DNA of 64,000 bases from Cellvibrionales bacterium (GTDB lineage: Bacteria > Pseudomonadota > Gammaproteobacteria > Pseudomonadales > JAHEIH01), in the NCBI GenBank assembly GCA_024639455.1, contig JAHEIH010000004.1:1-64000 (forward strand), read 5' to 3'. The translations under genes were made by a program, and so were the position numbers. Shown in pieces: positions 62,384 through 64,000 of this stretch; within the stretch, counting starts at the first letter, position 1; every line of letters starts with the position of its first letter. The notes beneath the pieces are model-generated. The model worked only from the letters and a program-made list of their open reading frames with translations, made no database searches and was not told the DNA's origin.

Positions 62384-63091
62384 ATGTTTTCACGAGTATT
62401 TATTGGAGCTGCCCTACTGTCCTTAGCCGCCTTGGCGAGTGCCGACACTGTGACTAAAACCCTAGACGTCAAAGACTTTAATGGGATTGAATTAAGCGGC
62501 GCCTCATCGGTAACGTTTGTCAGGGGAGATACACCAGGTGTCAGTGTCAAAATTGAGCGCGACTATCTGCCGCGTGTGCGCGCCGAAGTGAGTCGTCGAG
62601 GCCGCTTGGAACTAGATGTGCATGAAAAAGGTTGGTTCGGCGGCTCAGCGATAGGGAGTTTTACCGTGACGGCCCCGACCTTGAATTACATCGAGGTGTC
62701 GGGTTCTGGCTCAGTTCGAGGCGATCGCTTGGACGCTGACGAGGTACGTATCGAAGTCAATGGCTCGGGTGATGTGCGCTTTGACGAAATCAATGGCCGC
62801 GAGATTCGTATTGAGTTGGCCGGTTCCGGCGATGTGGCCATTGCCGCTTTAACCGCTATGACATTGCGCACTGAGATCATGGGCAGTGGCGATGTGATCG
62901 TTGCCGGTGCTGCGGCGAGGGTTGATGTCGAGATCATGGGGAGTGGTGACTTTGATGGTCGCGAGTTAGATACTGAGGTGACCCGAGGTGAGGTGTTGGG
63001 ATCTGGAGATATCGTGGTGAAATCGGCGGCCAGTTCCAATTTTGAAGCGATGGGTTCCGGCCGCGGTAAAGTGCTTAAGGAGCGTCCTTAA
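62384..63091 (+). CDS. Exported GIN-domain (DUF2807) protein
   Basis: 235 aa. A signal peptide (MFSRVFIGAALLSLAALASA) is followed by the head domain (KDFNGIELSGASSVTF). Then come about seven GSG/GSGDV repeats spaced roughly every 18-24 residues (GSGSV, GSGDV, GSGDV, GSGDV, GSGDF, GSGDI, GSGRG), which should fold as a right-handed beta helix. Function unknown; expected in the periplasm or at the outer membrane. Confidence 0.85.
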   Translation: MFSRVFIGAALLSLAALASADTVTKTLDVKDFNGIELSGASSVTFVRGDTPGVSVKIERDYLPRVRAEVSRRGRLELDVHEKGWFGGSAIGSFTVTAPTLNYIEVSGSGSVRGDRLDADEVRIEVNGSGDVRFDEINGREIRIELAGSGDVAIAALTAMTLRTEIMGSGDVIVAGAAARVDVEIMGSGDFDGRELDTEVTRGEVLGSGDIVVKSAASSNFEAMGSGRGKVLKERP

Positions 63092-63725
63092 GCGAATCAA
63101 TAAAGCGCTGCGATTCGGTGATCGAGCGTTGCATACTGGCGGTGAGTTGTTCCACTTCGCGATCGATGTTGGCCAGCTCTCCGCGCAAACTGCCCACTGC
63201 ACGTGCGTTCAGATTGTGTTTCAAGAACAGGACGTTGTCTCGCAGTATGGCTAACACAGGAGCAACGGCTCGTTCCGACTGACGCATCGCCCCAAGAATC
63301 TGCCGATAGCGCTGCTTGGTGTCTGCCAATTGGCGTTCGCTGGAGCGCCGTAACTTGGCGTTCTGGTATTGGCTCAATTCATCTTGCCATTCGGCAAATA
63401 GCGCGCTTGCGACCGATTCAACGCTGTCGATGTGCTCGATGATATCGTTAGCTGCTTCTTCGCAGGCCTCGTATTCGTCGTTAAATTTATTGTACATGCG
63501 CTCTAGCTCGCCACCGTCGAAGGCGACCACGCTACGGAATTGTTCTAACGCCGACTGAAATTGTTCCTGACCGTCACTTTGTGCGTCTTGAGTATCCTCA
63601 ATGCGGTCGATCAATATGTCACGTTTGTGAATGCCCACTTTCTCCAATGCGCTGTATTTGACGCTCTCACAGCCGGCAAGCGTGATGGCAAAGCAACATA
63701 GTGCGATTTTAAATAGTTGCTGCAT
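63075..63725 (-). CDS. DUF2959 family lipoprotein
   Basis: 216 aa. A lipoprotein signal with lipobox LAGC at residues 16-19 is followed by an almost wholly helical, coiled-coil-rich body (KVGIHKRDILIDRIEDTQDAQ, RMYNKFNDEYEACEEAANDI). This is the DUF2959 pattern. Role unknown; an envelope location is likely. Its end overlaps the convergent GIN-domain gene by 17 bp. Confidence 0.82.
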   Translation of the reverse strand: MQQLFKIALCCFAITLAGCESVKYSALEKVGIHKRDILIDRIEDTQDAQSDGQEQFQSALEQFRSVVAFDGGELERMYNKFNDEYEACEEAANDIIEHIDSVESVASALFAEWQDELSQYQNAKLRRSSERQLADTKQRYRQILGAMRQSERAVAPVLAILRDNVLFLKHNLNARAVGSLRGELANIDREVEQLTASMQRSITESQRFIDSLKDAP

Positions 63726-63861
63726 AGCTCCTCCAAATGTTGATTGAAGTGTAGCACCTCATTTCTGCGGTGGCGGGTCAATGTTGGCAAACTGTTGTCA
63801 GGGTAATGTGTCGCTGCCGGTGATTGGGTATGATAGTTGTTTTAATCATCAAGGCACCACA

Positions 63862-64000
63862 ATGGAACTTCTCAATAGCTGGGCAGCGGCGTTTAACAAT
63901 TTTGTGTGGGGCAACAGCATGCTAGTGCTGCTGGTTGGCGGTGGATTGTTTTTTACCATTTACTCGCGATTAACCCCATTCCGCTATTTAAAGCATGGCT
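63862..64000 (+). CDS. Alanine/glycine:sodium symporter (AGCS), N-terminal part
   Basis: The first 46 codons only; the gene runs off the window. MELLNSWAAAFNNFVWG, then a hydrophobic helix (MLVLLVGGGLFFTIYSR) and TPFRYL, match the start of the sodium:alanine symporter family. Confidence 0.8.
   Translation, partial: MELLNSWAAAFNNFVWGNSMLVLLVGGGLFFTIYSRLTPFRYLKHG

Overview
The window is a chromosomal segment of a gammaproteobacterium. The gene orders tuf-tRNA-Trp-secE-nusG-rplKAJL-rpoBC, rpsU-yqeY-dnaG-rpoD and dksA-gluQ-cbrA-cbrB-pcnB-folK-panB-panC match Pseudomonas and its relatives. The presence of coq7, DksA and a CbrAB system also fits. The protein sequences look like a marine member of the Cellvibrionales/Pseudomonadales group; that placement is inferred from recall, not from a search.

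Layout. 1-12.3 kb is the transcription/translation block: the end of tuf, tRNA-Trp, secE, nusG, four ribosomal protein genes with an L10 leader, and rpoB and rpoC, closed by a strong terminator. From 12.3 to 25.6 kb, accessory genes separate rpoC from rpsL. They include a 51-bp tandem repeat, a frameshifted GGDEF gene, a lone exbD, a DUF2235 hydrolase, a PanE-like reductase, a lipoprotein Dcp peptidase, a REP-like palindrome, a YdiJ-type dehydrogenase and a four-gene operon ending in a methyltransferase. rpsL-rpsG (25.7-26.6 kb) have their own good sigma-70 promoter. They are separated from fusA (29.7 kb) by a decayed hybrid histidine kinase, an AEC transporter and a TIGR03643 gene. No second tuf or S10 operon follows fusA; putA, a CDF transporter and an HD-domain protein do.

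38-45.3 kb holds the rpsU-yqeY-dnaG-rpoD operon (minus strand) and, divergently, tsaD-folB-folK-like-coq7. An AidB-type acyl-CoA dehydrogenase converges on coq7. From 57.7 kb down to 47 kb on the minus strand runs dksA-gluQ-(cbrX-like)-cbrA-cbrB, an intergenic region, then pcnB-folK-deoxynucleoside kinase-panB-panC. The window ends with an aminotransferase, sfsA, an AraC regulator, an M15 peptidase, ppa, a GIN-domain protein, a DUF2959 lipoprotein and the start of an AGCS symporter.

The most interesting element is the 480-bp cbrB-pcnB gap. On the minus strand it has a near-canonical sigma-54 promoter preceded by five GTTAC/GTAAC half sites. Downstream are about 100 nt carrying five A-rich AANAANAA clusters and then a strong intrinsic terminator. 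That is the architecture and position of CrcZ, the Hfq/Crc decoy RNA controlled by CbrB in Pseudomonas, but much shorter (about 140 nt). If correct, the organism has a complete CbrAB-CrcZ-type carbon-catabolite control module outside the pseudomonads.
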